The notes under the pieces: model-generated
Told to the model about the DNA's origin: nothing
Database searches by the model: none
The model's input: the letters and a program-made list of their open reading frames with translations, nothing else
Position numbers and translations under genes: made by a program
Source of the DNA: Ilex aquifolium
Taxonomy: Eukaryota; Streptophyta; Magnoliopsida; Aquifoliales; Aquifoliaceae
DNA: 64,000 nt
Reading direction: 5' to 3'
NCBI GenBank assembly: GCA_951799425.1
Contig: OX637399.1
Location: 31,432,701-31,496,700, forward strand
In this document: positions 47,401 through 59,902 of the stretch, in pieces
How the letters are laid out: each line of letters starts with the position of its first letter
How positions within the stretch are numbered: the stretch's first letter is position 1

Positions 47401-48781
47401 ACACTTACCATAGAATATTGTAAATCTGTTCCTGCATCAATTTACCAATTTATGAAAAAATGGCATTAAAGTACATATGACGCAGACATTGAGAAATGTG
47501 AAAAGTTTGAAACAAACATAGTATAACACTGAAATAAGTTGAACTCCGCTAATCTCAATGTTAAAGCCTTATAGCCATGATAGCCTGTAAAACAGTTATG
47601 TCTGAGTGAATTGTTAATAGAGAATATAATACCTTTGTTGAAAACCAATTCTTAGTTGGGGAGCGAAAAAGAAACATGCAACTGTATAACAGCCATGCAT
47701 GCTTCAACTTGTAATTGCCATTACATACTTGTTGCTAGTGAGAATATTATTATACCTCATAAACATTAACAATGGACAAATTTAAATTAAAATAATTATA
47801 TTAGATAGGTGAAGATTTAAACCTGAAAAACTTCATGCAAGGCTTCGATTTGCTTCCTACACCAGTTGACAAGGACTCCATTTCTGTTACAAAACATTAA
47901 TTGCTTTCTCCCAGTTAGAATTTCTGTGAATTCTTGCTCTGTATATTCTTATTCAATATACATAAAAAACCTTACGACCCGTAAAGCCATCACCAATACA
48001 TGAATAGTGAAATGTATTCCCATTACTAAAAGTAACATATAGGAAAGAATAATCAAAAAAAAATAGTGTGTTTAGTGATGCTACCGATAGACATTTTTCA
48101 GGGATTAAGGAATTGGCAGTGCTACAGCAGAACAAATAGATGGATTATAATAATTTGTCTGATTTTGAAAATTTTGCCAACAGATTTGGGCTGTGGTAAG
48201 GTATTTTGACCCAAGAAAATAAAAATCTTTACATGTAGCTTACTTTAAGTCAGGTTTCTCGTTTTCTGGAGAAGCCCAAACAACAATTTTAATTTATAAA
48301 ACATAATTAATCTATTTAGTTTTTTCTTTCTTTGGGTTTCCAGGCAATAATATAGAGATGAATGGGCAAAACGATCTACTTTTCTCCGAGATTTAAACTC
48401 GTACTTTGTAAGCCAAAAACCAAGACCACTATACCGAAACATACGAAGACCATCCGCCAACGAAGAAATTAAAGTAGGATATACCAACCTAAAACCCACA
48501 CACATATTTGTACACAATAGATGTATCTAGCGTAAAACACACCCTGCACAATTAAACACCCCCACAAAAGTAACATAACGAGTCCTTCCATACGGAGAAG
48601 AAATAGCACAACAGAACATACATGTACATATACATGTAACATATATGGATTTGAAACCCTAAGATGATTGAAGTGAAAAAAAAAAAAAGAGTACTAAAAG
48701 AAGAAGAAAGAACAAACCTGTCCTGGATTTCTTGAACCCACCATTGGCAGCTTCGGCTCTACCTCTCTTTCGTGTATCCAT
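41447..48781 (-). CDS. KH domain and CCCH zinc-finger protein (C3H52/C3H36-like)
   Basis: Three coding exons on the minus strand, 48718-48781, 47823-47883 and 41447-42188, splice in frame to 288 residues. The protein opens MDTRKRGRAEAANGGFKKSR, a basic, nuclear-type N-terminus. Zinc finger 1 (C-x8-C-x5-C-x3-H, residues 37-56) is split by intron 2. Finger 2 (C-x8-C-x5-C-x3-H) is at 99-118 and finger 3 (C-x7-C-x5-C-x3-H) at 260-278. Between fingers 2 and 3 lies one KH domain (about 163-228) with the RNA-binding GxxG loop in IIGKGGVNSKQ. CCCH and KH modules both bind single-stranded RNA, so a post-transcriptional role is likely. Length and order match Arabidopsis At5g06770/At3g12130. Intron 2 is 5.6 kb and holds transposon debris. 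Confidence 0.93.
42640..42780. repeat. (GATACG)n-type repeat in KH/CCCH intron 2
   Basis: Diverged repeats of GATACGGATACG and GAATACGAATACG, like the ends of a fold-back element. No clear partner end was identified. Confidence 0.4.
46218..46808. mobile_element. fold-back element with GGACAC-rich ends in intron 2
   Basis: Left end AAGAAGCATGGACACAAACA then CGGGACACTGATACGATACG. The right end carries CGGACACGTGTCCGAGAGTG and TCCGTGTCCAATACG, and closes with GAGTGTTCGTGGTTCATAGC. The ends are inverted relative to each other and the interior is AT-rich and non-coding. Confidence 0.55.
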
Positions 48782-49230
48782 AGCTCCTGTCTCACAGATC
48801 TGGAGATCCAATCTATAATTCAACTCAACAACTGAAGCTAACTAAAAACCACAAACACTCAGAGAGAGCAGAACCGAAAGCCCTAGAAACAAATAGAAAT
48901 CGAAAACCCTAGATAGTGTAGCTCAAGTGGCCAGAGGATTGGATTGGGAGGCCAAAAACCCTAGAGAAGGGTTTTGCGAAGATAGAGTGAGAGCGAGACA
49001 GATAGACCTCGAACGAAGAGAAGAGAGGGAGAAGCCTTAAAATGAGATATTAATGAGAATCTAATAATAAGATAATAAATTATTATTTGGATTTAGAAAT
49101 TAGGGTCTAAATTTAGTTGTTTGCGTTAGATTCCGCGAAAAAAAATTCGGAACACGTAAGACTCACGTGACATGATGACGTGTGACTAGTGAGCATGGAT
49201 GTCACGTGCATTAGCAGAGTCCCATCACTT
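48782..49230 (-). promoter_or_regulatory. 5' leader and promoter region of the KH/CCCH gene
   Basis: A GA-rich leader lies immediately upstream of the ATG (to about 49030). Further up are ACGTGA and ATGACGTGT motifs (about 49166-49190). No clear TATA box is seen. Confidence 0.4.
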
Positions 49231-51300
49231 TATCTTTCTTCTTTTTCTTTCCTTTTTTGTTAAGGTCCTTAAGGATTGGGGTTTTTGTAGGTTAATCTCA
49301 CTTTTGGCAATGAAAGTTATTTTAAATTTTAATTTATACTCTTAAATATTAAAAATTTTAATTTATACCCTCAATATTATAAATTAGTAGCAATGTAGAC
49401 CTGATACAGATTATTATTCAATTTGTCATTATAAACACATGAGGTGTAAGTGTTTTTGGGCATGAGAATTAGGTATGTCCATCGCTATAAATCTTTGTCT
49501 GCAATTAATTTCGCACCATTTTATATATCAAAAATAGGGTTTGTCTTATATGAATGTTTTAAGAGGGTTTGGATTGATTTACCCAAACCATTCCACACCC
49601 AAACTCCTTCTTACAAAGGAGGGATTCGATGTTGAATTCAGTGCATACTCATGTTTAGTATGTAACATATACACATGTAATATTCATAGATATATCACAA
49701 TTATTAACAATTATTTGTCCTGTCAACGACTATGTTGCCTTTTGATTAATTCAATTCATACTCATATTTTGAATTTTTTTTTTCCTTCCTAACTTATGAA
49801 ATAAAATATTGATAAAATATAACTAAAAAAGAAGCTATCTAATACAACTTTCAACTCCAATAACAAAATTTAAATTAAGAAATTGGAACATTTAAGCAAG
49901 ATAAAACAGAGAATGTAGTTCTAAAAAAAGTACCAATTGAAATATGAATCATTAAATTAAAAGGAAAATGAAGCACTAGAAAAAAACAAAGGAAAAAAAC
50001 AAAGAGGGGAACATTATGTTAAATTAAAAAAGACAATGTAGTTGATAAGAACAATATGTATTATATAGGAATGAGATTGGGGTGAGATAGGATAAATACA
50101 GTTCTAAGGGGTACAATTGTCTTTCGTTATCATGAACCCGTTAACCTTCTTCCAAACCCCCTTCTAATTTGACAAAACCCATGTTCATAGGGTTCAATTT
50201 TCGAGCCAACTACAAGCTAAGTTTGATAACTTAGGTTTAAAAATTGAACCCAAATATGAGGTTTGGAGGTCTTACGGACTATTTTCTTTAAACCCTAGAC
50301 ACCAATTTCCTCCAAAACCACAAAACAAATAGATCTCAATAACAATGTAGACTTGACACAAATTGTTGTTCAAATTTGTTATCTCAAATTGAAACATATG
50401 AGGTGTAAGTGTTTTCGGGCATGAGGATGAGGCATATCCATCACCATAGATCTTTGTCTGCAATTAATTTCATTAAAAATAAAATTTTATTGATCAAATA
50501 AAAATTAAACATATCATGTGCAATTCACATGAAACACTAACACTACGTAAATTTATATATAAACCTATCTCGAAACGATAGAAGACAAATTCATAAACCA
50601 ATGGACTTGGGCTTGGGCACAAGTTCAAATACTAGAGGCATGTGCACCCTTTTTTTTTTTATTCTTATTTAGATTTTTAAACCAACAACTCTTAAAAAAG
50701 ATTAAAACAATCGATCAATCTAAAAAAAATACAAAAATATTAGATATGAATTTATAATTGGTACTAGATCATAGCTAAATTGATTGATCAAATTTATTTG
50801 ATAAATGAATCGACCCTGATTCACATATGCACCATGTTAACTTACATGAATTCGATACAAGCGACATAACAAAATTTTATTATAGTCGAGTTAAGTATAA
50901 AATATTTAAATTTAAAATTCTTATATATTTATTTTCTATTTAATCCATGCGACGTGTCAACTTATAATTGGCGAGTTGCATACGTCCAGTCAACTCTTAA
51001 ATTTAACTTTAAGCATTGCTCAACGTTAAATTTAAGATTAATAATTAAATCCAACTACTCAGACTCGATTCGAATAGAACTCGATTCAAGTTCAACTCGT
51101 ATTTTAAACGAGCAGAGTTTGAATAATTTTTTAAATTTATTTAAAAAAAATAAACTCGACACGGTCGATTCAAACTCTTATTAAGTTGGGGTCGTGAAAT
51201 TAATTGTGGGGGTAGAACCGTCATTTTGACGAAGCTGGCAAAAAGTTGTCCACCTGTTCTCTCTGCTTCGGCACGTCCAAAGCTTCATTCCCAACAATAA
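49231..51300. other. intergenic; a 125-bp repeat in two direct copies
   Basis: Copies at about 49385-49511 and 50339-50471 share GCAATGTAGACCTGA-type starts, ATGAGGTGTAAGTGTTTT and ATCTTTGTCTGCAATTAATTTC, about 955 bp apart. Degenerate ACTCGATTCGAATAGAACTC blocks (about 51060-51185) resemble the fold-back elements near 37.4 and 38.2 kb. No gene seen. Confidence 0.5.
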
Positions 51301-51454
51301 CTACGAACCCAATCAATAGAGAAGAGTGTTGAGCTTCGATTGCATCGAAACCCATAAACCACACACAAATATATATACCGAAAGCTCTCGCTTCTCACCT
51401 TCTCTCCTAACCCTTCTATCAACGGGAGCAAGCACGCTGTGAAGAACGAAGGTA

Positions 51455-51494
<40 letters not shown>

Positions 51495-52505
51495 GAAGTG
51501 AAACTTGGATCCTTACACTGTAACTTGGTAATCATGCATTTATATATAAATACTTGAATGTAATTCAATTAGGCTGTTATGATTATTTTGTAATGTGAGT
51601 AAATTTGCGACATTGATCGAAGGTCAAATCTCTATAGTTGGGTTTTGTTAAGAATTGTATCTAAATTTCAGGTTTAAGATTTTTGAAGGGTTTGAAGTGA
51701 AGCTCTACTGACCTTGTTTTGCAGGTTTATATGTACATCCATTTTGATATGTTTTTTGTTTGTTGGTAGTCTCTCTTTCTGATAGACTGTTGTGGTGTTA
51801 TGAATTTCAATAGACTTATTTGCTTTTGCATTTGGATCGAGTATGGTTTCAGTTGTTTTGCTATCTTTTTGGGTTTGAATAGGTTTTCCATTCTCAATGA
51901 AATTCCTTTTCGGGGGAGATTTCTTTGAGAAGAATGTGATTTTATGATAAGAATTTAGCCAGATTCAGAATCAAGATTAGAGAATTGGATCTTATGGATT
52001 ATCTAATCATAAGGTCAAAAAAAGAGTTTGAACTTTCTTCGTCTTCTTCTTTGTCCCAATTTCCAGCATCCTCCCCTTCACCTCCTCCTAGCCAGATGCA
52101 TTGAATTGAAACAAGTAGCAGTAGTAAGCTGGTGAGACAGTCTGAGTCAAAGTTATTCGTGCTATTCAAATAGCTCTAGTTCTTCTTCCTTTTCTTTCTA
52201 AACTTCATCAATTCTATCAATATTTTATGTTTGTTGGTAGTCTCTCTTTCTGATAGACCATTGTGGTGTTATAAATTTCAATAGGCGTATTTGCTTTTGC
52301 ATTTGGATCGAGTATAGTTTCAGTTGTTTTGCTATCTTTTTGGGTTTGAATAGGTTTTCGCGTGATTTTTTTTTTTGCATGATTCTATGGTTGAGCCTCA
52401 CAAACTTGAGCTTTTATTCAGAAATTGGATTGTTTGAAGTTATTATTTCCCAGGTCTTTTTTTTGGGAGATATGGTTGTCCCCCTCCCCCACCAAAAAAA
52501 AAAAA

Positions 52506-52536
<31 letters not shown>

Positions 52537-52912
52537 TAAATAAAAATAACACCACCGCCCCAAAGAAATGTAAAAAACAGAAGACAAGAAAACAAAATAG
52601 TGTGTTTTCTTACTATAAAAATCGTTCATATTTGCGTATCAGTCCTGCTATTTTGCATATCAGTTTTTACTGAGCTAACTTTGTATAATCTGTCGAACCT
52701 TATACTGCTTATGCAATTTCGCCCATGTTATTAAAAATTTAAAATCATGAAAATGAACTCATTTTCTGTTAATCTATGTATCTTATCACAAGAATAGCTA
52801 TGTGAAAACCAAATTGTTTCAATATAAGGATTTTTGCCTGGATTCAAAAGGTTTGATATTGGCTAACTCTTGTAGACCTCCATTTCTGATTGGGTGAAGT
52901 AAATCGTTCGAA
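51301..52912 (+). promoter_or_regulatory. ENR promoter, leader exon and leader intron
   Basis: TATA box ATATATATACC at about 51368-51379. The leader exon ends at 51451 (GAAG|GTATCT), followed at once by a (CT)n tract (51457-51491). A 1.4-kb leader intron ends at ...CTCTTGTAG (52874), 38 bp before the ATG. The intron contains a partly duplicated segment: GTTTGTTGGTAGTCTCTCTT occurs at about 51757 and 52230. An A/TA/TAAA microsatellite lies at 52494-52545. Confidence 0.65.
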
Positions 52913-55900
52913 ATGGCTGCAATTGCAACTCCTAGCACGCATATTGCAACAACAAAACCTTGTATTTCTGCTTCTCGGAAACTTTCCAAGTCAAGCATTG
53001 CAAATTTTGGTACTGAAGTTGGAGGGGCATCTTGGACAAGGCTTAAAAGCACTTCTCATATCTTGTCAACACGGCCATTGTTCCAGTGTACAACTTGCAC
53101 TCCACTAAAATTCAAAAGGGCTGTAACAAAAGCAATGGCTCAAGCGAGTGAGAACAATCCTTTGCCAGGCTTGCCGATTGATTTAAGAGGTTTGCCTTTT
53201 CTATATATTTGTTTTATTTTTCATAATCAGAAATATTGGCAGCAGAAATAGCTGTCAAAATACTTGACCATATAGAAGGAAACCATGATGATACAACTCA
53301 CTCTTTGTATGAAAATATGAATGTTTATCCGGATGCCCGATTAAAAGAGACCAACAGATTCAGTTGATTCTAATGCTGACATACCAGAACATAAGGTTTG
53401 TATCCCCTAGATGACACCTCGATGGATGCGACAGAGGTAACATCCTTATCTATCAAACAGCAACGAAAAATAAAAAGTCACATCCATCCACCATGCAAGC
53501 AAAGAGCATTTGGAGAAGAAAAGGCAAGTTTGGGGAAATATGAGGCCAGATGATAATGTATATAAGAAAGCAATAGGTTGAAAATAAGAGCATATAATGC
53601 ATACATGATTCTTTAAAACTAGTACACTTAGCATCCCACATAAGACCTTTAGCACTCATACGTCTTCTGTTGGACATTTACCTTGAAGAGTGAGAACAAA
53701 TTAGCTCTTCTGTTGGTGCAATTGCAGTGCATCCTTGGTCCTGGATAGTTGGCCTCAATGTGAATACAATGCTAAGCTCACTAACTTAAGGGGTATTACC
53801 TGCAGGTAAGAGGGCATTTATTGCTGGTGTAGCTGATGATAACGGATATGGATGGGCAATAGCAAAATCTCTTGCTGCTGCAGGTGCTGAAATCCTCGTT
53901 GGTACATGGGTGCCTGTATGTATACTATGTTGAACTTTTGGGGTGTTTGCTTGGCTGCCAACATTTTCAGGTCTCTGTATTTATTGTTCTTATTGCATGT
54001 GTGTCTTTGTAGGCACTGAACATTTTTGAGACCAGTTTACGGCGTGGGAAATTTGATGAATCACGTGTGTAAGAATGAATCTGTTGATTCCCAGTTATGC
54101 TTCAGTTGGTTGATGTTTTCCCAGCTGATTGCTAATGTGGATTTCATAGGTTGCCTGATGGTTCTTTGATGGAAATTACAAAAGTCTACCCATTGGATGC
54201 AGTTTATGACTGTCTTGAGGATGTTCCTGAAGATGTCAGATAAAATTTTCTCATATTACCTGTGGAATAAACCTTACTGAACTCAACGTATCCCGGCTGA
54301 AATTTCCATATGCGATATCTTGCAGGTAAAAGCAAACAAGCGCTATGCAGGGTCTGCAAATTGGACTGTTAAGGTATCCATATTGTTATCTTTCTGCACT
54401 GCTGTTGAAATGGACTGCTAAGCTAAATCTATCCATTTTTAATCAAAGCAAGTCAGAATGATCATATTTACATTTGTGGCATACCAACTGACCCTTTATA
54501 TATTGGCAATTGTTCTTTTCCTTTATGGATGGCAATAGTATGGCTAATCACTGTGCATATGTTAGTAGATACCCAGGACCAAGTTACTATTATTTTCAAT
54601 AGCAAAAAAAAAAAAGTTACTATTATTTTTTTTTCTTGTGTTAGTCTACTGGATTTTTCTTTATAAATGTTTTGCTACAGCACTTTTTTTTTTAAAAAAA
54701 AAAAAGGTGAATGCGGCTTACGAATTTGTCTTTTGTTTCTCAAGGACGAAGAAATAAATTCCATCATAATTGTTACGGTGTTCCCTACTTCGTCTTCCAA
54801 GTGCAGGACACCCACGAGGACCTGCGGCCTTTTCTACCAATTGGGGCATTTCTTTTACTAGCACCGTTGGGATGGTCTACCTCTCTTGCCACGCACTTAC
54901 TTAGCGATTGTAGCCAATTCTTAGATCCTGTTCTACCCAAACTTTTGTGGTACACCCCAATGTTCAAACTTGTCCAACTGCTGATGAGCCGTTTTTTCCA
55001 ATCAGACTGATCTCAAAACTCACTAACTTGTATAACTCGGATATGAGGTGTATAATGCACCATTATGGTATGTTGGAGGTTAAATTGCCATGTGTATGTC
55101 ATGTTTGAGATAGTAAGGAAACTGAAAAATTATCAATGATGAGATGCCTTAACATCTAAATATTTGGATGCTGAATTCACAAGGTCTGAATAACTACCTT
55201 AGTAACCAAATAGCAAGAAGAGCTCCACCTACAAGTAATTTTTGGTTGTCAGCTGATTAAGAATTTACATATATGTGATTGGTTTATTTGATCTGAAGTT
55301 CCCATAGTTTGAAGTTTGAACCCATTAGGGTAGAGGGCTTAAAGGTTACTATCTCGAGATCCCAAGTTTGATTCTTGCAAGTGATCCTTATCGGTTCACG
55401 TGATTTTTCTGATTTTGCTCGTGGAAGTTTGTCTAGTGCCTACGAGTCCAAAGGGCACGAGGTTGTGATAGTGTTCTTCATTATCAAAAAAAAAAGTTCC
55501 CATACTTCTGATCCTTCTGTCACCTGTGGTCTCTAGTTGATATTTTCTGTTTTTTTCTCCAAAATCAAGTCACTCTCAAACTTGTACTACTAAGGAACGA
55601 GATGAGTTGGCCTAAAAAAGCTTATCAAGTCACCATTGTTTGTGATCTCTAACCCTGAGCCTTCATGATTGCACTTGAGGACAACGTCAAACATCAAGCT
55701 AGACAGATAGTGGGGTTGACTCACTGGGCAATTGTTTATTGGTTAGTTATGTCTTGCAGGAAGTTGCTGAATCTGTGAAACAAGATTTTGGTAGCATTGA
55801 CATCCTTGTGCACTCACTTGCCAATGGGCCAGAGGTACAATTTATTGTTTTCTTGGTGTCTTCAGTGTTGTTCCGCCATCTTCATTATAAGTGTACAAAT

Positions 55901-58356
55901 ACGACGTGCAGGTCATTAAACCTCTGTTGGAGACATCTAGGAACGGATATCTTGCAGCCATCTCTGCATCGAGTTATTCGTTCATTTCGTTGCTGAAATA
56001 CTTTGTTCCAATTATGAATCCAGGCACAATTCTCTTCGAATCTGAAAATATTCTCTTGTTTTCACTTTTATCATTCCCCCTCACATGCAATTACGAGAAG
56101 TTTGACTTTTGGGTGTTAATACTGCAGGTGGTGCTTCAATTTCGCTAACATACATTGCTTCTGAACGAATTATACCAGGGTATACTTCCCTTCCATTGTT
56201 TATAGTATTAGTGTTAAACCACTAACTCATTGAAAGGTTTATGCTGTTTGAGAGGATGTAACATAAGCATTCACAAACTTCAACACACACCCTCATGTGC
56301 GGGACAACACCCCCCCTCACATGTGGGACAGATTTTGGACCAAGCATATGCAAGCCTTATAATTATCAGAGTGGCAGCAGCATTCGATTGCAAGACCTCC
56401 TGCACTGATAGACCATCATGTTATCTAAAAAGTTGAGCTGTTATAGGGCAGAACACGAATATTTGTAGATTATAACTGGGCCATAATTCCATCTTTTAGC
56501 AGTTATCCTAGGATCACATATATTTTGTTAAAACTTTGCTATACGCAGATATGGTGGAGGCATGAGCTCAGCAAAGGCTGCTTTGGAGAGTGATACAAGG
56601 GTGAATGTTTCTGCATTCTAATTCTTTCCTACTGCTCATATTCAGTATCCTTTGTATTCTGATATTGGTGACGGATTATTAATTTTGTGTGCTTAATGAA
56701 GGTTCTGGCTTTTGAAGCTGGAAGAAAACACAAAATCAGAGTCAACACAATATCTGCAGGTATTGTTAACTGTATCTATTATTGTTACTGATACCACCTG
56801 TTAGATGAGAGCGGGCAATTTTGTGGGTTCACAGATTGTTTTCTTGATGTTAGTTAGAATGTGCTTGTACCATTCTCATCAGTGGCAACAACATTGTTCT
56901 GATGTCCCACCAAGAGGATCTGGTTAAACCTTCGATCACTTCATTTTCTTATCTTTCACACCCCCCCTCCCCCCCTTCCTTTCTTTTCTTTTTTCACTCC
57001 AACTGCTGCACCGCCACCAAAGATCTCTTTGAAATTGCATTGTGTGTTAGTGGACCCTCTCTCTCTAAGTGCATGCCTCTTTCAGTTTGGAAGAGTAGAT
57101 ATCGTTCTTGCCTGAGTTATCACTATCTGGTTCAATCAATCAAAGCATGTTGTTTCACTATGTACATGCATTCCTGCCAGGTGCCAAGGATGCGGAATGC
57201 ATCAATTGCTATGATGTCCTTGCTTCTTCTTTTATGTATTTTAGTTTTATTTGGTGGGAATGTTCAAAGCAACCCTCTTTACCATGATTTACTGTTATGA
57301 TTGGTTTCCAGTTGGGCCAGAGGTGCTAATTGCAGATCAGCTGCATTTACATGAAGATTTTATAATGATCCATCTCTAAGAATTAGTCTTGAGTTTCTTT
57401 TTTTTTTTTTTTCCAAAATGTCAAGCAGTCAAGTTATACCAGAAATCCGAGTACATGGACATTAAATGGAAAAACATTTACACGTATTTGAAGGTACAAA
57501 TCCAGTGCCTATAGGATAAAGCAAGTATAGAATTTGCCAGACCTTGCTGTACTAATAGTTTGGGATTTTGAAGAGTTTGTCGTATTAGCTGTGCTATTTC
57601 AAATCATTGACCATTCCTTCTTGGTGTTCATGCAGTCAACTAGTTTATTTTTCCTTAGCATCGCTGTGGTGAAAATAGGATGATTTTATCTCCACATGAA
57701 ATCACAATTAGATGATGTAAATGTTAATCATCCTTCTCCAACATTTTTCTGTGACTGACTTATTTACTGTAATGTATCAGGCCCATTAAGAAGTCGTGCG
57801 GCAAAAGCTATTGGATTTATTGATATGATGATTGACTACTCTTTGGAGAATGCACCCTTGCAGAAAGAACTATCTGCAGGTGAGTCATCTACCTCCCAAC
57901 TGTGCAACATTTGCTGCATTTTGCTGTGTTTTATTAGAGCCTTCAGCTTCTATTTCATATCAATTGTGCAGTTTGTTATTTTGCTGTCAAACAAACAAAG
58001 GCGGTCTATTGCCAGAGCTATTCCACTAGTAGCTATGGGAATTAAATACAGCTTCATCGAAAAGATCTTGGAAATAACCCCATCCATAAACAATTTTATA
58101 TCATAGATTAACAAAATACAACCTAATGCTATAGCTACCTCATATATCTGTAACCCTTATCATTAATAATTACTGAGCCTGTGAAATTAATGAAACAGAG
58201 GAAGTGGGGAATGCTGCTGCTTTTCTGGTATCGCCATTGGCTTCAGCCATCACTGGTGCTGTTGTGTATGTTGACAATGGTCTGAATGCAATGGGTGTGG
58301 GAGTTGATAGCCCAGTCTTTGGAGATCTTGACATTCCAAAAACCAACAAGAGCTAG
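52913..58356 (+). CDS. MOD1: plastid enoyl-[acyl-carrier-protein] reductase (NADH)
   Basis: Catalyses the last, NADH-dependent step of each plastid fatty acid elongation cycle. Twelve coding exons splice in frame: 52913-53189, 53806-53915, 54013-54068, 54150-54234, 54326-54373, 55760-55834, 55912-56023, 56128-56179, 56549-56600, 56702-56759, 57781-57879, 58199-58356, giving 393 residues, close to plant ENR length. A Ser/Thr-rich transit peptide ([17 protein letters not shown]) precedes the mature enzyme. The FabI-type NAD site is in [46 protein letters not shown] and SAKAALE carry the active-site Tyr-x7-Lys region, and VNTISAGPLRSRA lies near the substrate loop. It ends IPKTNKS. Intron 7 appears to start with GC instead of GT (56024). 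All other introns are GT-AG. Confidence 0.96.
55325..55495 (+). mobile_element. SINE-like element in ENR intron 5
   Basis: TAGAGGGCTTAAAGGTTACT and CAAGTTTGATTCTTGCAAG look like box A and B of a tRNA-derived head. CTAGTGCCTACGAGTCC and a terminal A-tract complete it. It inserts in a 1.4-kb intron (54374-55759). Confidence 0.45.
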
Positions 58357-59902
58357 AGGTAGTGATCCACCAGTGGCTTATCATGTGACTTTGTTGAAAA
58401 TTTTCTTCATAACAAATAAAAGTTCGCTTTGTTCCCTTTCTTGTCATTTGCTATGTTATCCGAGAATAGATCAGTTGCCATCCCTTTTTGATGTGAGGAT
58501 AATTTACTTTTTACTTAGATATGTAGTTTGGAATTGAAATTGTGATGGGGCCTTGTTAGCTTGGTCATATTTGCCATGTGTAACAGCCGTTGTGAGCCTG
58601 AAATATTTACTGGATTCACTATTCTTAACGTTCCTGCAAGTTTTACTGGCAGTTACTACTCTTGACACCATCATTTTCATCGAATTTATTTTGTTTGTTT
58701 GGACTGTCTTGGAAAAGACAAACTGGAGAAATTAGAATAGTTTTTGCTAAATGGCTGGTTAGCCAGGCAGCTAGTGTAACAGTAGATTTCATTATTATCT
58801 TGAATTTTTCCATTCCTTCAGTAATCTTACAACGAACAAGAGTTTTTCCATTGTAAATTCGTACGGAACAGTGGTATATGTGACTTACCGGTGAGCGAAG
58901 TGAGTTAAGGAGTTGCCCATCGCCAGGCACAATCTGAGGTTCGAGTCTCACCAGATGTGTAGCGGTTCCCATCCCCCTTCTATTTAGTCGTAGAGTAGAT
59001 CCATCACTCTATAATAGAAAAATAACTTATAGGTCCTTGCTTGCTTAACTGGTAAATGTTATGCTAACTCAGAAATCTTTATCATGTAAAGAGAGCTTTT
59101 GAATTACTAAGTTCATCCTTTTTGTCAACATGAGAATGAATTTACTTTATACCTGATCATAGAAGTTAAAAAAAAAAAAAAAAAAAAAACTAAGTTTGGT
59201 TTCTCCCCAGTGTAGAATATTATTACTCGCTTTGGAGATTTTTATACATATCCATTTGATTGAATCCTAGGGTTTCGGGTTTCAAATAGTGTAAAAAGAA
59301 GTGTCTTGAATTATTATCATTTGACTCAAATTTGCTCTAAAAAAGTTGAGATATTTCAAATTGTTTGTTAATACGGGCAAAAAAGGAAAATTCTTAAAAT
59401 TATTTCAATATTAAACCTTAGACATAATAGTTTTGAATTGAATTTCTTTAGAGAAAAGATTGTTTGTCTTATGGTAGTTTGCTCCAGTCCCTCTATTGGA
59501 AGACATGGCTATAGTTGGGAAGAACTTGCAAGAATACTTCTGTAGACAAAGGAGGGTTTTTCAGTTTTACTTGAGCTGTTTTTACAGATACTTCGTAGAG
59601 AAACAATACTAAAATCTGTACACAGATAAACAAAGGATAGCTGACGAGAATTTAATGGAGAGGGACTTGGCTTGGCACCAACAAATCAAACTACAATCCA
59701 TCTAAAATCTGTAGAATAATAAACTAGAAGAGAACAGAATGCAAATCTATACATTTCAACCTGAGAGAAATTGGCCTAGGGGGAATTCTGTCAGCATATG
59801 ATACCTAAATACAACCACAATTCATTAGCATTCTCTATGTTTTCGTGTATCCATCTAACAAAAAAATAGCATAACGCTAAAAACTCCATTGCTGCAACCA
59901 TC
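58357..59902. other. intergenic; 3' flanks of ENR and NSE4, SINE-like segment
   Basis: Space between two convergent genes. A tRNA-like segment at about 58885-59020 has GGTGAGCGAAGTGAGTTAAG and GAGGTTCGAGTCTCACCAG (box B) and is a probable SINE head. An A-tract (59168-59190) follows. Small frames here have no recognisable domain. Confidence 0.5.

Noticed and set aside
52819-53052. Minus-strand 77-residue frame over ENR exon 1
   Set aside because: Antisense shadow of the transit peptide exon.
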